Notes: a model not told the origin generated them from the sequence alone. A stretch of 64,000 nt of DNA from Undibacterium umbellatum (GCF_014284125.1 NZ_JACOFX010000019.1:48141-112140), one strand, 5' to 3'; shown: positions 8,563 to 17,449, counted from the stretch's first letter. A program made the numbers and translations.

Positions 8563-9507
8563 ATGTTCAAAGTAAGTCAAATTGTCGCAGTAACCATGGC
8601 TGCATTGTGCGCATCAGTCGCTTTTGCCTACGATGGCAAGGGTGAGCCTGTCACGGTGAATGTCATGACAGAAAATGTGGCAAGAGAATCCGCTGCACCT
8701 TTACTCAGTGACTTTTCTGCGGAGAATATAGCCAAAGCCAAACGCAGCGACGATGATCCATTTAAAGGCAGTGACATACGCGATCTGCGCGTTGCCGCTG
8801 TACGTGAAGCTGCGTATGGCCTGGGGATACGCAATGGCCTGGTTGCGAGGTCGATACTGATCAAGGAGTTCCTGTATCGACACAGATCAGAGATGGACAG
8901 GATATTCAATTTTGCTCCGCTAATGCTAGATTGCGGCAAAGAAGAGAAAGATCGCTACTCGCAAAAATTGATTGCTGAGCGTCCGAATGAAAATTGCGTC
9001 ATGCAGCCACCAGTGATCCTGGGCGCAAAGAATCTCTTGAGTGACAAGGATGGCCGAGGGGATGTGCTGCGCTATTCCAAAGCCAGTTTCCGCATTAAAA
9101 AACAGGCGCGGCTGATCACCACCATCCCTATCTGGGAAAACTATCTGATCTTTGATGCAGGCACACCAGGTAATGATGTGCACCCAGCACTATTTCCCAA
9201 AAGCGATGAGGAAAAACGTGTCTGGAATCTTGCCCTGGCTGAGGGCTGGGATAAAGGTGTAGAGCAGGCAAATGCGATTTATCGCCAGAACCTGGCGATG
9301 TTGAACGAAGACTTTTCTGGTATGCAGCGTTATCAATATCTGTTGCTGCAAAACCTGGTCACCAAACCTTTTGTTTCGCGCAATCGCCTTGGTGTTACTG
9401 GAAATGGAAAAACGGGCATCTCTATTGATGATATTACGTTGACGATTACCGAGCGTCCAGAATTCAACTTGAATTCCAGCGACTGGATGTTGTTCCCCAG
9501 CTTTTGA
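8563..9507 (+). CDS. dotC: DotC (TraI) T4BSS outer-membrane-core protein
   Basis: DotC forms the outer-membrane ring with DotD and DotH. The 314-residue product is close to the Legionella length (about 303) and has the family motifs LRDLR/VREAAYGLGIRNGL, IWENYLIF and WDKGVEQANAIYRQNLAMLNEDF. The N-terminus is a signal peptide with a likely signal peptidase I site (SVAFA before Tyr-Asp). Legionella DotC is a lipoprotein, but the only early Cys here sits in AALCAS, with Leu at -1, which is a poor lipobox. The start ATG 8563 lies 20 bases after dotD. Confidence 0.9.
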   Translation: MFKVSQIVAVTMAALCASVAFAYDGKGEPVTVNVMTENVARESAAPLLSDFSAENIAKAKRSDDDPFKGSDIRDLRVAAVREAAYGLGIRNGLVARSILIKEFLYRHRSEMDRIFNFAPLMLDCGKEEKDRYSQKLIAERPNENCVMQPPVILGAKNLLSDKDGRGDVLRYSKASFRIKKQARLITTIPIWENYLIFDAGTPGNDVHPALFPKSDEEKRVWNLALAEGWDKGVEQANAIYRQNLAMLNEDFSGMQRYQYLLLQNLVTKPFVSRNRLGVTGNGKTGISIDDITLTITERPEFNLNSSDWMLFPSF

Positions 9508-9520
9508 TTGCGAGTTAATT

Positions 9521-10774
9521 ATGTCTGCGCTTGTACAACCCATTTCGCTTGCCCCCAAGCTAGCAAAGAATCAGGATGTGACGTTTGACCGCGAAGCGGT
9601 CGAGGCGCGCTATGCGTTCAAGGAAGTACCAAACACTTTCGAACAACATTCCTTTCGCCGATTGCTGCAGCATTGTCTGGACATCGGTGTGTCGGATATT
9701 TATCTGAAGACCGGTGATCCAGTCAAGGTTAGGGTAGGCAAGCCTATCTTTAAACTGACCAAACGCAGTCTGGAAACCAGTGAACTCAATACCATTGTTA
9801 CTGAAGTGTATGGTACCAATGGACCATCCAAGCTCGGTGGCGGCGAAGCCATTGATTATGCTTATGAGTTGAAGCTGGAGGGGCAGCGTGGCGTATCAGT
9901 ACGTTTTCGTATGAATGCCACTGGATGTCTTTCTCCTTCAGGGCCTGGTGTAGAGATAGTCATGCGGCCTTTGCAGGAAAATCCACCTGAAATCTCGACC
10001 ATGAAGCTGCCGCCAGATTTGATGGAACAGCTTTTTCCAGAAATAGGGCTGGTGCTGGTCACAGGCGAGACAGGTTCAGGTAAAACGACATTGCTGGCTG
10101 CAATTATCAGATACATTCTGGAGCAGCCAGAATCAAATAAACGCATACTGACCGGCGAAGATCCCATCGAATTCGTGTTTGATAAGTGCAAGCGCTATTC
10201 ATCCATGGTGGCGCAGCATGAAATAGGCCGTCACCTGAAGTCTTTTTCTGAATTTATCCGAAATGCGGTGCGGCGAGATCCAAATATTCTGATGGTCGGC
10301 GAAATGCGTGATCATGAAACTATCAATGCCGGCATTCAGGCTGCACAGGTCGGTAAGGCAGTGTATTCGACACTGCATACCAACTCGGTAGGACAAACCT
10401 GGAAGCGTATGGTGAACGTCTTTCCACATGAAGAACGGGTGTCCAAGATGGTGGATCTGATTGATACCACCAAAGTGATTTTGACCCAGCGCCTGGTAGC
10501 TTCAACGGAAAAAAATGACGATGGCAACTTCAAACGCATCGCCTTGCGTGAGTTCCTGGTATTTGATGATGAGGTGAAAACCCGCCTGATCGAACAAGTC
10601 GGGAACGATGTCAACATGCTTCCTTTCTTGACACATTCCCTGGTCAAGGAAAGAAAGCAGCTTCTGGTGGATGAAGCCCGTCGTTACTATCATGAAGGCA
10701 TGATTTCCGAAATCGAATACAAGAAGTATGAAGTCAGTGCAAACCAGGCAGAGCGCATGCTGGGCAGCAATTGA
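9521..10774 (+). CDS. dotB: DotB (TraJ) secretion ATPase, PilT/VirB11 class
   Basis: DotB is the hexameric VirB11/PilT-like ATPase that docks on DotO and energises T4BSS. In the 417-residue protein, Walker A (GETGSGKT) is at about residues 182-189. An Asp/Glu box (TGEDPIEFVFD), the Walker B region (ILMVGEMRDHETINAG) and the His box (STLHTNS) follow in order, as in PilT. The N-terminal PAS-like domain occupies about residues 40-150. It is slightly longer than Legionella DotB (377). It begins 14 bases after dotC and belongs to the same operon. Confidence 0.95.
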   Translation: MSALVQPISLAPKLAKNQDVTFDREAVEARYAFKEVPNTFEQHSFRRLLQHCLDIGVSDIYLKTGDPVKVRVGKPIFKLTKRSLETSELNTIVTEVYGTNGPSKLGGGEAIDYAYELKLEGQRGVSVRFRMNATGCLSPSGPGVEIVMRPLQENPPEISTMKLPPDLMEQLFPEIGLVLVTGETGSGKTTLLAAIIRYILEQPESNKRILTGEDPIEFVFDKCKRYSSMVAQHEIGRHLKSFSEFIRNAVRRDPNILMVGEMRDHETINAGIQAAQVGKAVYSTLHTNSVGQTWKRMVNVFPHEERVSKMVDLIDTTKVILTQRLVASTEKNDDGNFKRIALREFLVFDDEVKTRLIEQVGNDVNMLPFLTHSLVKERKQLLVDEARRYYHEGMISEIEYKKYEVSANQAERMLGSN

Positions 10775-10792
10775 CCCCAATAAGGAATTGAA

Positions 10793-11080
10793 ATGGCAAA
10801 TGAGATTGATGATGGTACGTCGAAGGTAATCTGGCGCGACTCTGCAAGAGAGTTACGATTTTTGGGTATCAATTATGTTGCAGTATTTCCGCTGTTGTTT
10901 TGGTTGTTGCATGCAAACATGTTTACCTTTGTTGTTGCGATCACAGTGATTGTCGCACTGTCGATACTGGAGCGCTTCAAGTATTCACCCATGGTAGTGT
11001 TTCGTCTGATTCGCTGCGCTATCGGTGGCAAGGTCCGGCATGCAAAAAACTGGAATGAAATGAAACGCTATCGTAGTTAA
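10793..11080 (+). CDS. icmT: IcmT (TraK) small T4BSS membrane protein
   Basis: The 95-residue product shows the IcmT signature: WRDSARELRFLGINYVAVFP near the N-terminus, two adjacent membrane helices (about 28-62), then ILERFKYSP and a basic C-terminal segment. IcmT is an inner-membrane protein needed for export in Legionella, of unclear mechanism. A clear ribosome site (AAGGAATTG) precedes the ATG, 18 bases after dotB. In Legionella icmT is beside icmS; here it follows dotB. Confidence 0.88.
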   Translation: MANEIDDGTSKVIWRDSARELRFLGINYVAVFPLLFWLLHANMFTFVVAITVIVALSILERFKYSPMVVFRLIRCAIGGKVRHAKNWNEMKRYRS

Positions 11081-11192
11081 ACCGCATGTAGAACTCATGC
11101 TCCTTGTCTCTGCTCTATCCTTTCAGTGAAGAGAGATCAAGTGTCAATAAAAATTAAATTTTTGTAGCCGCAGGCTAGTGGAGTGATTACTG

Positions 11193-12626
11193 ATGAAATA
11201 TCAACGCAGTTTATTGAGTGTCATTGTTTCCAGCATTTTTGCCGGCGGCGTTAGTGCTTACGCGCCCAGTGCAATGGCAGGGTTTGAAGTTGTCAGCAAT
11301 CCCAATACCCCTTACGTTTATCAGCTATCTGGCGCACAGAGAAAGCTTGTCGATGTTCGTGAAGAGCGTGTGATCGGCGCAACCGCCAATACACTGCATC
11401 ATGGTCGCATCGATATGGAGCTGGTGATGATACCGGTAGCCGCCAACAAGGGCGTGGATATGCTCACGGGCCTGCGTGGTATCGTACCCGAGAGCCAGGG
11501 ATGGCGTGTATTCGCGCTGAAGGGCGTGAATCTTAAAAACAAAATTGAGTGGAGTAGTGCTGAAACCTGGGTCATGGCATTGGATGGGATGCTGCTTAAG
11601 AACAAGCTGATTGCAGACATCAACTGGGAAAGCAGAGAAATTACGCTGGTACCGATCTCGAACCGTGCCTATGCCTCGCAGTTGATCAGTCAGGGTAAAG
11701 ACAAAAGCATACTGCGCCATGTCACAGTAAGACAGCAATATGAAACTCCTGAACCCTTGATTGCCCTGCGTCTGCAGCCTGCACAAGCGACGATTACTGA
11801 AGCAAGGACAGTTCCGATCGCCACCGTAGAAGTGCCCGTACGCACACTGGCCGAAGTTGGCGACAGCCGTGGCAGTACCAGTATTGGTGTCAAAATGTCG
11901 GACGCTGCGATAGACAGCATGATCAGCCAGCGCGTGGAGCAGGCGACCAAGGAAAAAATGGCGCAGCTGGAGGCGCTGGAAGCACAATACCGTGACAAGC
12001 TGGAGCAATTGAATGCCCGTAGCAAGCAGATCAAGGCTGAGCCATCTTCTGTTTCACAGGATGAAACCAAGAACAAACCTGTGGCGCAACCTATCAGTGT
12101 TGATGACCATGATAGCAAGCAAGTCACAGGAAGAATGGTACGTGCTGATTACCGCTTCCCGGCACCGGCGACTGGTGGCTACAAAATGAGTAAGACTGGA
12201 TTGTTCAATGCTGCAAATTCAGATGAATCCAATACCAGCATCAGGCCTGTTAAATTTGACGCTGCAGAAGCACAAAGCACAACATCGGTCGTAGACAACA
12301 ATGTCATCACTGAAGTTGCGACAACTTCCGCCAACAATAATGTTGTTTCTTTTCCGGTGCAGGCAAATGTCGAAGTGGTGGAGGCACCACGTACCAAATG
12401 GGAAATCTCATTGAACGACAAAACCTTGCGTAATGCGCTGTTGCGTATGGCGTCCAAGAATGGTTATTCACTGTCTTACCAGACCAAGGATCAGGACATT
12501 AAAACAGGCGGGACTTTTTTTGGCACTTTCGACGGCGCTCTGCGTGAAATTGAAATCGCAACCGGCAAGCGTATCCGGCAAGTGGAATCCAAATTATTGG
12601 GCCGATTGATTATCGTTACCGACTAA
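11193..12626 (+). CDS. TcpQ-domain (secretin N0-like) periplasmic protein
   Basis: The 477-residue exported protein has a signal peptide (about 1-29, ending PSAMAG), an N-terminal domain (30-165) of unknown fold, a middle part with a short coiled coil (about 245-285, rich in Glu, Gln, Lys) and a C-terminal segment (about 405-477: WEISLNDKTLRNALLRMA through LLGRLIIVTD) that fits the TcpQ/PilL-N domain. Such domains resemble the N0 domain of secretins and of DotD. No Dot/Icm name is assigned. It may be an extra component of the envelope ring. GGAG lies 10 bases upstream of the ATG. It ends just before a strong terminator. Confidence 0.65.
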   Translation: MKYQRSLLSVIVSSIFAGGVSAYAPSAMAGFEVVSNPNTPYVYQLSGAQRKLVDVREERVIGATANTLHHGRIDMELVMIPVAANKGVDMLTGLRGIVPESQGWRVFALKGVNLKNKIEWSSAETWVMALDGMLLKNKLIADINWESREITLVPISNRAYASQLISQGKDKSILRHVTVRQQYETPEPLIALRLQPAQATITEARTVPIATVEVPVRTLAEVGDSRGSTSIGVKMSDAAIDSMISQRVEQATKEKMAQLEALEAQYRDKLEQLNARSKQIKAEPSSVSQDETKNKPVAQPISVDDHDSKQVTGRMVRADYRFPAPATGGYKMSKTGLFNAANSDESNTSIRPVKFDAAEAQSTTSVVDNNVITEVATTSANNNVVSFPVQANVEVVEAPRTKWEISLNDKTLRNALLRMASKNGYSLSYQTKDQDIKTGGTFFGTFDGALREIEIATGKRIRQVESKLLGRLIIVTD

Positions 12627-12647
12627 GCAAGAACAGATGAAGCAAAA

Positions 12648-12686
12648 AATAAGGCACCGCATATCAAGCGGTGCCTTATTTTTTTT
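12648..12686. terminator. Bidirectional terminator between convergent genes
   Basis: A perfect 13-bp stem (AATAAGGCACCGC at 12648-12660, complement at 12668-12680) has T-runs on both strands. It serves the TcpQ-domain gene on the plus strand and the minus-strand operon ending at 12,697. Confidence 0.92.
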
Positions 12687-12696
12687 GGAGGACGAA

Positions 12697-13113
12697 TCAG
12701 ATTGCAGAGCGATGCGCAATTGCGTGCCACAAATTACTCCGTGAGGCTTCTACTTCCTTACGTTCTTCATGGAGTTGATGGACCATGCCACGTATGCTAC
12801 TCAAGTCGTTTAATGGCAGTGATTGCTGGCGTATCTTCTGAACCAGTTGTAAGGATTCCAGGGTATCGAGTTCCAGCCCGTCATGAACGAGCAAGCCCAA
12901 TACCTTGGCTGCAAACTCATCTTCCCACACCTCGGTGGCATTGCCAATGCGCCTGATGACAGTAGACTTGGCCGTGTCGAATGATTCTTCCAGACCCGCA
13001 CTCATATGTTCGATAAAACGCAATCGGTCCTTGACGCCATCTGATAGCGTGAACACGATTTTCTCGCTGCCCCTGTCCTTGATCAGGTAAAAACATGCAT
13101 TCTCAAGTTCCAT
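12697..13113 (-). CDS. Hypothetical 138-residue protein, last gene of minus-strand operon
   Basis: The family is not recognised. The protein is soluble, mixed alpha/beta at the start (NACFYLIKDRGSEKIVFTLSDGV) and helical and charged afterwards, with no signal peptide or membrane segment. Its start overlaps the end of the upstream gene by 11 bases. This indicates translation from a shared transcript with the coiled-coil and membrane proteins above it. Its position inside the T4BSS locus suggests an accessory role, which is only inference. Confidence 0.6.
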   Translation of the reverse strand: MELENACFYLIKDRGSEKIVFTLSDGVKDRLRFIEHMSAGLEESFDTAKSTVIRRIGNATEVWEDEFAAKVLGLLVHDGLELDTLESLQLVQKIRQQSLPLNDLSSIRGMVHQLHEERKEVEASRSNLWHAIAHRSAI

Positions 13114-13756
13114 TTCTGATTCCCGTATTGACTTGTTTTAGGTCATCTGCTTCCCGCTTTAAGTCTTGCTGCAAGGGGGACAGCGCATTGAGTATATCTC
13201 TGGCTTTAACCCCGATTTGCTGTATGCTCGTTTGCAGATGTTCCGAACGTTCTTGTCGTGAAATGTCAAAGGCAAGCAAGCCAGCGATGTTGATGCTGAG
13301 CTTTTTGAACGTATCCAGCTCCTTGAGCAAGATCTGGTTTTCAGGCGCGCTAAGTGCATCAGGCTTGATATCTTTTGTTTCAATGCCTGTCAGCCTGGCC
13401 GCCACGTCAACACGTGCAGCCTGGGTATTTAGACTGGCTAACTGTTTTTGTATCAAGAATAGATTGCAGCGTTCAACCGCACTGGTGTACTTGACATCAA
13501 ATGACTGCAGGCTGCAGGCTGCATCCGAAGCAGAAAAGTCTGGTTGGCTGCTTGAATGCAAAAGTTGATTCAATTCTTCCAGCCTGTTCCTCGTCATGGC
13601 GTGCCCCTTCAGTTTATCCTGGCCTTGATTTTTATTTAGCAGGGACGACAGATCCTCCTGTGCCAAAGCCCTGACAGCATCGTCTCTATAACAGCCTGTG
13701 TGGCCATCTTCATCCCGTTTTTGTTCCAGCGAGTGAAGAAAAAGTGTGTAGCTCAA
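13103..13756 (-). CDS. Hypothetical helical protein, 217 residues
   Basis: The protein is not recognised. It is predicted mostly helical with several heptad-like stretches (NQILLKELDTFKKLS, LSPLQQDLKREADDLKQV), no membrane segment and no signal. It may form a coiled coil and partner the membrane proteins encoded upstream on the same strand. It overlaps both neighbours by a few bases (ATGA-type junction at 13,753-13,756; 11 bases at the 3' end), consistent with a tightly coupled operon. Confidence 0.6.
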   Translation of the reverse strand: MSYTLFLHSLEQKRDEDGHTGCYRDDAVRALAQEDLSSLLNKNQGQDKLKGHAMTRNRLEELNQLLHSSSQPDFSASDAACSLQSFDVKYTSAVERCNLFLIQKQLASLNTQAARVDVAARLTGIETKDIKPDALSAPENQILLKELDTFKKLSINIAGLLAFDISRQERSEHLQTSIQQIGVKARDILNALSPLQQDLKREADDLKQVNTGIRNGT

Positions 13757-14193
13757 GGTGTGCTCCTTTTTTTTTCGTCATGGGAAGGTGCTGATGAAGT
13801 GTCGAGCCAGGCATCCAGGCTCAGTCCATATGCATGAAACAAATCGGTCTGTGGAATAATTCTTGATGACCACGCGGCAGGAAATACCAGCCATACGCCA
13901 AATACACGCAATAAGCTCATGCATTGCAGATCAACAAACCTTCCCGCTCTGCCTTGCAAGCGCGCGCCATACATGTCGTTGACCTGGGTACTTAAGCGAA
14001 AATCGAGACCTCCGCCCAGCATGAAATTTTTTATCACATTTGAAAAGAATAGCGAGACGTAGAAGCCAGCTAGCAGTTCAAAACGATAAGGTATGTTTTT
14101 CAGTATGAGCACGAATATCGGTATTGCGAACAGTATGCCACCCAACAAGAGATAGATCAGCAATACCAGGCTGACACGTGTACTGGCTGCCAT
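13753..14193 (-). CDS. Hypothetical membrane protein, 146 residues
   Basis: The N-terminal half carries two membrane helices (about 8-30 and 40-62: STRVSLVLLIYLLLGGILFAI and FELLAGFYVSLFFSN). A polar part and a further hydrophobic segment (about 93-110) follow. I place the start at the ATG whose complement is 14191-14193, because it overlaps the TGA of the upstream gene in an ATGA junction; a longer reading to 14,268 would intrude into that gene. The family is not recognised. Confidence 0.6.
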   Translation of the reverse strand: MAASTRVSLVLLIYLLLGGILFAIPIFVLILKNIPYRFELLAGFYVSLFFSNVIKNFMLGGGLDFRLSTQVNDMYGARLQGRAGRFVDLQCMSLLRVFGVWLVFPAAWSSRIIPQTDLFHAYGLSLDAWLDTSSAPSHDEKKRSTP

Positions 14194-15071
14194 CAAATCC
14201 TCCAGTTGACAGCAACTGTCAGACAAATCAGCGCAATACAGGTGCATACCTTGACGCGCAGATTCCATACCACTTCGCGGAAATTTTTTTCTTCCCCCTG
14301 TCCGCTGACGTATGCCCGGTAATGCTGCGTTACATGAGTGAAGATATAAATCATGAGCGGAATGATAATGAGAGATATCCGACCCAGCCTGCTGGCTTGT
14401 TCTATCAAGTGATACGCCATGGCAAGAGCGAACGCGGCACCACTTAAACCTAGTAGACAGGCCATCAGTTGTCGATCGTAGAGGCCTCCAGTCATCACGT
14501 AGCTATGGTCTTTATTGGCGATAGTCGACACTTCCAGCATGGAAGTCAGGCGCACCGCATACACCATCACGCCAAACATATACACCAGCACGATCTGTGT
14601 GGCAAACAGAGGCAACATGGTATCAAGCGTCCCAGCTACTGCGGGGATAAGGTAAAACAAGGGAAAACTCAATACATCAACCAGCCAAATTTGCCGCAGC
14701 ACCAGGCCGTACACCAGCGAGAATGCAGCCATGGCGATCACGTACCAACTACTGTGTATGCCCTTGGTGTACAGGTTTGACAGGACGGCTGCCGTGATAA
14801 ACAGAACTGTCGCCAAAGTGGCGATCACTTTCCAGTCGAAATGCTTTGCCAGCCTGCGCTCAGTTTCTGATAACAGACCGACATTTTTTTTCAGGCTCAC
14901 TGCAGTGACCAATAATTCAGAGGCAATTCCAGCGAGCAGGAAGGGGAAAAAGAACCAGAAAGAAATAGTCAGGTAACTGGTCTCAAACAGCTTTCTTGCA
15001 TAGAAAATACCCATTAAGGCAAAAAAACCTGGAGCCCAATGCGGCCACCTGGCGAGTTTCCAATACTCCAT
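14193..15071 (-). CDS. Polytopic membrane protein with weak UbiA-like pattern
   Basis: The first gene of the four-gene minus-strand operon encodes 292 residues with eight or nine membrane helices. The stretch YGLVLRQIWLVDVLSFPLFYL resembles the mid-protein loop of UbiA-family prenyl- or polyprenyl-phosphate transferases (the 'lKrvplvDvl' segment). The Asp-rich NDxxDxxxD catalytic motif is not visible: the expected region reads ELLVTAVSLKKNVGL. If it is a UbiA relative it is probably inactive or divergent. No function is assigned. The ATG is preceded by GGGGTAGCAA. Confidence 0.55.
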   Translation of the reverse strand: MEYWKLARWPHWAPGFFALMGIFYARKLFETSYLTISFWFFFPFLLAGIASELLVTAVSLKKNVGLLSETERRLAKHFDWKVIATLATVLFITAAVLSNLYTKGIHSSWYVIAMAAFSLVYGLVLRQIWLVDVLSFPLFYLIPAVAGTLDTMLPLFATQIVLVYMFGVMVYAVRLTSMLEVSTIANKDHSYVMTGGLYDRQLMACLLGLSGAAFALAMAYHLIEQASRLGRISLIIIPLMIYIFTHVTQHYRAYVSGQGEEKNFREVVWNLRVKVCTCIALICLTVAVNWRI

Positions 15072-15285
15072 TTGCTACCCCATTTGTTCTTTTGACCAGG
15101 ATCTGGTGGGCAAGTGCGCCGCGCCAATATGATCATATATTATTAGTTTAACTCAATATAAGTACAAAATAAATCATTCTGAATGTGATGATAACCTGAA
15201 AAATGCATTACTATTTCGTTCGATGATTAAATTTACATTGATGCACAATGTAATAATGAAACTACTCCGGAATTTGAGCAAAAAA

Positions 15286-15975
15286 ATGCAAAAACATGCT
15301 GCGTGGAATACATTCCTCAAAATATCAGGAGTTTTCCTGATGTCTAGCGTTCTGCTTGCCTGTGCTGACTCGGGCAAGTCCAGGGAAATGATGCAGGCCG
15401 CCATGGCGGCGCAGCCCGAAGACAAGAAAATCCTTGAGTTCTTCATGTATACCTGCCCACACTGCCGCGCCGTCGAGCCTACTATCGCAAGCTGGCAAGC
15501 CAAGCAATCCGTCCTGTTTCAGCAAGGGATATATGCGTTTGAGCAGATACCTGCGGTCTTCTCAGCCAGTTGGCAGAGTGATAGCAAGATTGGAGAAAAA
15601 GAAGCTGCCATCTTCTACACGTTGCGCAGGATGGGTTTTGAGCATCAAATGCGGCTCAGGGTGTTTGCGGCCATACAAGACAAGAGCCTGGACGCGAGCG
15701 ATGCTGACTCTATCGCTCGCTTCCTGCAAAAGGAAGGCATCCCCGCAGCCGAGTTTGGCACGACATTCAAAAGCACGGAAGTCAAGGCCGATGTCAATCG
15801 TGCTGAGTCTCTGACCAGGCAATATGGGATTTATTCTGTGCCTGCATTTATTCTGTTCAATCGCGCCATTATCCTGCCGCAAGAATATGCAGATAATCAG
15901 GCGGTTGAAGCCGCCCTTCTTGGCAAGGTCAAAGAGTTTTATACAAAGAATGCAGGCAAGCCAGCAGCTTTTTGA
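15286..15975 (+). CDS. DsbA-like thiol-disulfide lipoprotein
   Basis: The protein carries a thioredoxin-fold DsbA-type domain with active site CPHC (Cys57 and Cys60 counted from ATG 15286) after ILEFFMYT. An alpha-helical insert follows, and a cis-Pro loop (YSVPAFILF). The N-terminus ends in LLAC, a plausible lipobox, so it would be a membrane-anchored periplasmic oxidoreductase. The start is uncertain: ATG 15223, 15256 or 15286 are in frame, and 15286 gives the most normal signal length (229 residues). Dsb-type enzymes support disulfide formation in T4BSS envelope proteins. Its stop abuts the stop of the convergent gene. Confidence 0.75.
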   Translation: MQKHAAWNTFLKISGVFLMSSVLLACADSGKSREMMQAAMAAQPEDKKILEFFMYTCPHCRAVEPTIASWQAKQSVLFQQGIYAFEQIPAVFSASWQSDSKIGEKEAAIFYTLRRMGFEHQMRLRVFAAIQDKSLDASDADSIARFLQKEGIPAAEFGTTFKSTEVKADVNRAESLTRQYGIYSVPAFILFNRAIILPQEYADNQAVEAALLGKVKEFYTKNAGKPAAF

Positions 15976-16506
15976 TCAAGCCTGGATGATGGATGTGATT
16001 TTGCGTCTGGTGCGTTCCCGCAACGAACATTCCCGCAAACTGTCAGCCAGGTTTTCCAGGTCCGCAACGCCGTAAATGCTGATTATCGGCAAACTGGCGT
16101 CAGTGGACCTGAGCCTGATGCTGCTATAGCCCGCCAAACGCATGCCCAGCGGTTTGTATACGTCAAAGTGTTCTATGGTGAACAGCTCTACGCTTTCCAG
16201 TAATTTTGACAGAATCCCATGTTCTATTTTGATGCGTTGTGTGGTGATTTGATAAGTGACCGAGATACTAGCCAGCCAATAATAGAAAAAAGCGATACCC
16301 ACCGTGCCGATGACTGCCAGCCACTGCCATGCGCTATAAATGATGGCTGGATGTCCTGAAAAAAGAACACGCTCGGTCTCTGCTTCTTGCTCCGCAGCGG
16401 TCGTTCTTAAGTTGGAATTACAGAAGCGGCATTTTAAGGCGCCAACTTTGATGGTTTCACGGCATACAGGGCACGGCATGCTCTGCTCATTCAATTGCTC
16501 GTCCAT
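15976..16506 (-). CDS. Zinc-ribbon plus bacterial PH-domain membrane protein
   Basis: The 176-residue protein begins with a zinc-ribbon-like motif (CPVC at about residues 12-15, CRFC at about 26-29). Two membrane helices (about 58-88) and a bPH_2/YdbS-like domain (about 88-165: YQITTQRIKIEHGILSK through RLRSTDASLPIISIYGV) follow. Such proteins are common, poorly characterised membrane-associated factors. The start is well supported by GAAAGGAT upstream. It converges on the DsbA-like gene with no space between the stops. Confidence 0.75.
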   Translation of the reverse strand: MDEQLNEQSMPCPVCRETIKVGALKCRFCNSNLRTTAAEQEAETERVLFSGHPAIIYSAWQWLAVIGTVGIAFFYYWLASISVTYQITTQRIKIEHGILSKLLESVELFTIEHFDVYKPLGMRLAGYSSIRLRSTDASLPIISIYGVADLENLADSLRECSLRERTRRKITSIIQA

Positions 16507-16608
16507 TCATATCCTTTCTATTGATCGTACGGACCTGGCCTGGTGGCCCTATTCTATGGCGGGATGACTATCGCCGGGTGATATAAATGCAAAAACTCAG
16601 GTGCCGAT

Positions 16609-16956
16609 TCAATAGTCATCTTCAAATTGCCTGGGCGTGCATAATTCAGTATTTGACATGATTTTGGGGGTTGCCGGGATCTGGGTGCTAGGGAGGACCT
16701 TAGGCAGCGCCAGCACGCAATTTGGTTCGGGATGCCTGACCTGCCCATTGGCCATTGTATCGCCGTGCTGCAAATGCCATAGCGCGTGCAAACTCATTTC
16801 CTTGCTATCGCGACGGCAGTCACCGTCAAGGTCAAGTGCGCTGCCAGGTGTGATGTTGGTGTCTTTGAGATGTGGGGCACGGCTGTTATCGACAGTGTCG
16901 ATCATGTTCGCATCGCGGAGAGTTTTCATTTTTTCAGGGTCCGGCAAATTTTTCAT
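16609..16956 (-). CDS. Hypothetical 115-residue soluble protein, uncertain
   Basis: The frame encodes a polar protein with plausible composition (for example PDPEKMKTLRDANMIDTVDN and SALDLDGDCRRDSKEMSL) but no recognised domain, signal or membrane segment. No good ribosome site precedes the ATG. A plus-strand frame over the same bases (16637-16966) is Cys/Ser-rich and looks non-coding, which favours the minus strand. It could also be a non-coding spacer. Confidence 0.35.
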   Translation of the reverse strand: MKNLPDPEKMKTLRDANMIDTVDNSRAPHLKDTNITPGSALDLDGDCRRDSKEMSLHALWHLQHGDTMANGQVRHPEPNCVLALPKVLPSTQIPATPKIMSNTELCTPRQFEDDY

Positions 16957-17449
16957 GGCGATTTAGACTGGCATAAGGCAACACATGCAGCGCTTTCATC
17001 AGATTTGATGGTTGTTGTCACAAAACTGGAAAGGAGATGACTCCCGCGTACTATTTTCAAAATGCCATGCCGTGTACGACGAAACAATACGGTTCGCCGA
17101 CGTTTGTTCTCATAATAAAGTTATTGACTATTATTTAGTAATACAGGTATTTATTCAAGCTGGTTCTTGTTTACATGCACAACATGTCAGTCACCCGCCC
17201 GGAACAAGTCTAGCCACACACCCTCTATTAGTAATTAGAATTGATTGTCGGTATAATACTGTTAAATTTATTACTTTTGTTTGTATAATTAATTTATGTG
17301 GTGTGGAGTTATTTTTTGACTAAGTGCTGAATGCGAGCCATAATTCTTTACACTCGACATAGGCTGGTTTGCAAGAGCGGGCATCTCTGAGAATAAATTT
17401 GCTTGTTCTCACTCCCTTGATTGTTTAATTGCAGAAAAGGTGCGGATCA
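16957..17449. other. Intergenic region holding the second copy of the repeated element
   Basis: No gene is supported. AT content rises after about 17,100. The element copy lies at 17273-17288. Another TATAAT at 17252-17257 (TTGATTGTCGGTATAATACT) lies just upstream. Both could drive the gene at 17,450. Confidence 0.45.
17273..17289 (+). promoter_or_regulatory. Copy 2 of the repeated promoter-like element
   Basis: ACTTTTGTTTGTATAA is identical over 16 bases to the copy at 45803 and differs at one base from that at 3620. TATAAT at 17284-17289 would be the -10 box. It lies about 160 bases before the ChpA-like gene. Confidence 0.5.

Noticed and set aside
11325..12008. A 227-codon minus-strand frame
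   Set aside because: It is antisense to the TcpQ-domain gene, whose signal peptide and C-terminal domain are convincing.
17012..17323. A 103-codon frame upstream of the ChpA-like gene
   Set aside because: It ends within the AT-rich region carrying the repeated element, with no ribosome site and no domain.
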